The notes below the pieces were generated by a model. The model had not been told where the DNA came from, made no database searches, and saw only the letters and a list, made by a program, of their open reading frames with translations. The position numbers and the translations under genes are program-made. A DNA stretch of 64,000 nucleotides from Manduca sexta (Eukaryota > Arthropoda > Insecta > Lepidoptera > Sphingidae): NCBI RefSeq assembly GCF_014839805.1, contig NC_051131.1, positions 13,814,913-13,878,912 on the forward strand, read 5' to 3'. This document shows, piece by piece, positions 61,745-64,000 of this stretch (the first letter of the stretch is position 1; each line of letters starts with the position of its first letter).

Positions 61745-61935
61745 ATGCAAAAGTAATTTTGTCACTCTCTCTACTGCTGAACTACTTGACCCATTTTGAT
61801 GACATATGGTATCGCGATAGTTTTATTTGAGACCATGGACATAGGCTACTTTTTATCTAAGGGAAATATACAAAAGGTCTTTTATCCCGGGAAAACCTTT
61901 TCACGCGTGAAGAATTGCGAGCAAAAGTTGGTTGA
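61745..61935 (-). repeat. LINE-tail type repeat, minus orientation
   Basis: ctgctgaactacttgaccca, ggacataggctactttttat and ttttatcccgggaaaacctt are the landmarks; ends gcgagcaaaagttggt. Upstream flank of the SWEET gene. Confidence 0.55.
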
Positions 61936-62349
61936 TCATAATTTTATTCTATAGTGTGAGTTGGGGCCTAAAATAGCTGACGACATTTTATCCACTGCCG
62001 ACCCCTGAAAAGGAACAAGGATGATACTATGCACAGGTAAGTGTACTTATCTATGTTTGAACTATTTGTGTGTGTTTGTGTGTGATAGCAAGAGTACAGT
62101 GAATTGTGCAGTACACTTGATAACGTACATCGATTAATAAATGAAGTTGATGCATTCATTATACCGGCATCTCTAATTGTTGTTTCATTCGCTTGAAGAT
62201 AAGAGAAAATTCCTGTACCGGAAATTGTACAGGACTTTACAGGAAAACGTATGGTTATGTAGTTATGACATATTTATACATACGAGTATAGTTCCTTTCT
62301 CAATAACCGACAGAACCATATTTGATATTACTAAGTTTACACACTAGGA

Positions 62350-62668
62350 GGTGATAGCTTTATTTGGAGTGGAACGGACTGCCGAGACGAATATCCGTAG
62401 GTTCAAAACCCAAGCGCACGCCCCCCTGAATTAAAAAAAAATTAAGTGTTATTCTTTGTGAATTATCGCTTGCTTTAACAGCGAAAGAAAACGTTGTGAG
62501 CAAATCTGCATACCTGAGAAATTATTTATAACAATTTTGAGGGTACGTGAAGTTTGCCAATCCGCTCTAGACCACCGCAGTGGATTAACGCTTAATCCCC
62601 CGCAATAGTAAAAGAGGCTCGTGGCTAGCAATGGGGTAGTATATATAATACAGGGCTGATATAATTAT
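62350..62668 (+). mobile_element. SINE-A copy, diverged
   Basis: Head aggtgatagctttatttgga and B box taggttcaaaaccc are recognisable but mutated; the body runs to cagggctgatataattat. Older than the copies at 29315 and 59612. Confidence 0.8.
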
Positions 62669-62979
62669 AGGCTTACACCGCCATTAATCTGTGTCCAACA
62701 TATTGTTATTCTTTAACAAATGCCCCTTTGAGGGATCTGGGAAGAATGTCCAAGGTCGCCTATGCTTCCATGAATTAGTAAACAGTTTTGACTTAAAAAA
62801 ATATGTTCTCCGAAATGTAACTGGTATATTGTTCTCCGTAGTAATTGTACATATCTAATATTCGCTGAAGGGTCTAATGAAGCGGAATTTCACGGCATGT
62901 AATCCTTGTAGTCTATGTATTACCTTAAGTCATTCTCTCTCTATTCCTCTATTTTACATTCACACTCAAGCCTCTTATC

Positions 62980-63181
62980 CTCCAAGGGGCAAACAAAGAC
63001 GCAACTAGTTCATCCACTTATCGCCGTGTGTATTCCGTCTCATGATATGATAGGAGGGGAGCCTATGGGCACTAACGCTCAGTCGAAAATTCCGATATCA
63101 TTATGGCTAACCCGAGCTTCGAACCCGACACCTCAGAGCTGTGTTAACGCGAACGTGTTACAACTACGCCACTGAGGCAGT
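62980..63181 (-). mobile_element. SINE-B copy, diverged
   Basis: Right end caactacgccactgaggcag is the reversed head, cttcgaacccgacacct the reversed B box, and attccgtctcatgatatgat the shared middle. Confidence 0.75.
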
Positions 63182-63394
63182 GTTATCTCAATATCAAATG
63201 TTGATAGGATTTCCGCAACCTCGTACTGTGCGAGCCTCTCTCACGCTCGTTTCTTATATCTATTTATAGTCAGTATTATATCAATCATTTTGACCAGATG
63301 ATTGCATAACGGTTGTATAACTTGCGTAATGTTGATGTTTGTGTACTTATGGCGTAGTTAGCGACGTGGTAACTTATATATGTGCACGGGAAAA

Positions 63395-63600
63395 TAAACC
63401 TAATGCACCTGGTGGTAAGTGAGTCCAATAGAATATCGACTGACGAGAGATGATTACTCGTTAGCGGTCGACAAAATTATGCCGGTTAGTTCGAATTCCC
63501 GGAATGCGACACTCTTACGTGGGTCACTATGGCGAGTTTTAACACCTTGTGTATAGTGGTCGCTACCCGGGCGGATATAAAATATATACTACCACCAGCT
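63395..63600 (+). repeat. Repeat family C copy
   Basis: Shares gacgagagatgattact, ggtcgacaaaattatgcc and gctacccgggcggatataaa with 52795-53060, at moderate divergence. Confidence 0.65.
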
Positions 63601-64000
63601 CCACCAAGTAATACAACAAAAAAGCTATACACTAGTTACTAACAAAATTATGTATCCGGAATAAAAAAGTAGCTTATATGTCTGAGTGCCAAATTCTATA
63701 AAAATTCCTACAGCAGTTTGTAAATTTATTTCTAACATGTTACCATCTTCGCTTCCCTTATAGTTCCGTCTAAGGGGTATATCGGTCTTTGCAATTACGG
63801 GTGTTCTTATTGAAGAACAGCTTTGATACCCATATAGATAACAAGAGGCTATTTTGGACGATTTTGGCTATATGAATATCAACGCTCTCCAAAAGACGAA
63901 TATGCCCCCGTAGATGGAATAAAGCCACTGACTATATATAAGTCAGGTCATTTACGTATTATGGACCAATTCCCACTATTACAACAGAATGCGCATTTAA

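Larger units (their letters stand above)
61717..64000. other. Upstream flank of the SWEET gene, repeat-rich
   Basis: No coding sequence is supported. The SWEET 5' UTR and promoter should lie just right of 61716. The rest is a succession of repeats listed separately: LINE tail, SINE-A, SINE-B and family C. Confidence 0.55.

Noticed and set aside
1..64000. Bacterial or phage-like system, CRISPR array, or biosynthetic cluster
   Set aside because: All coding sequence resolves into intron-rich animal genes, and repeats are eukaryotic transposon families; no evenly spaced short direct repeats occur.

Overview
This window is nuclear DNA of an insect, almost certainly a lepidopteran (moth or butterfly). 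It is AT-rich, every gene is split by many short GT-AG introns, two families of tRNA-derived SINEs of lepidopteran type are scattered through it, and the proteins are clearly animal and insect-like. No species can be named from the sequence alone. No operon, prophage, CRISPR array or bacterial system is present.

Seven protein-coding genes can be rebuilt exon by exon; in each case the chosen splice sites keep one frame and the summed coding length divides by three. From left to right: (1) a secreted matrix metalloproteinase with hemopexin domain (minus, 1105-6347, 9 exons, 516 aa); (2) the cilia/flagella WD-repeat protein CFAP251/WDR66 (plus, 6939-15253, 17 exons, 1035 aa); (3) a BCL7-family SWI/SNF subunit (minus, 17348-18713, 3 exons, 133 aa); (4) mitofusin/Marf (plus, 20922-33395, 13 exons, 770 aa, with a spliced 3' UTR); (5) a SAC3-domain protein like SAC3D1 (minus, 38275-41476, 6 exons, 359 aa, C-terminus uncertain); (6) a divergent 2-oxoglutarate dehydrogenase E1 paralogue (minus, 42190-54893, 21 exons, 1005 aa); (7) a SWEET sugar transporter (minus, 56896-61716, 4 exons, 228 aa).

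The genes do not form one pathway. Two act in mitochondria (mitofusin on the outer membrane, the E1 paralogue in the matrix) and CFAP251 serves motile cilia and sperm tails. MMP and CFAP251 are divergent with 591 bp between start codons; BCL7 and Marf are also divergent, 2.2 kb apart.

Introns and intergenic DNA hold most of the unusual material: a truncated Penelope-like element flanked by an identical 92-bp direct repeat; two copies of a fold-back element flanked by TTAA; a 392-bp hAT-type MITE with an exact 8-bp target duplication; a second, nearly fully palindromic element; an element bounded by telomere-like CCTAA repeats that carries an open frame; LINE 3' ends; and at least twelve SINE copies. 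I found no convincing new multi-gene system. The best leads are the E1 paralogue, the 92-bp duplication and the TTAGG-bounded element.
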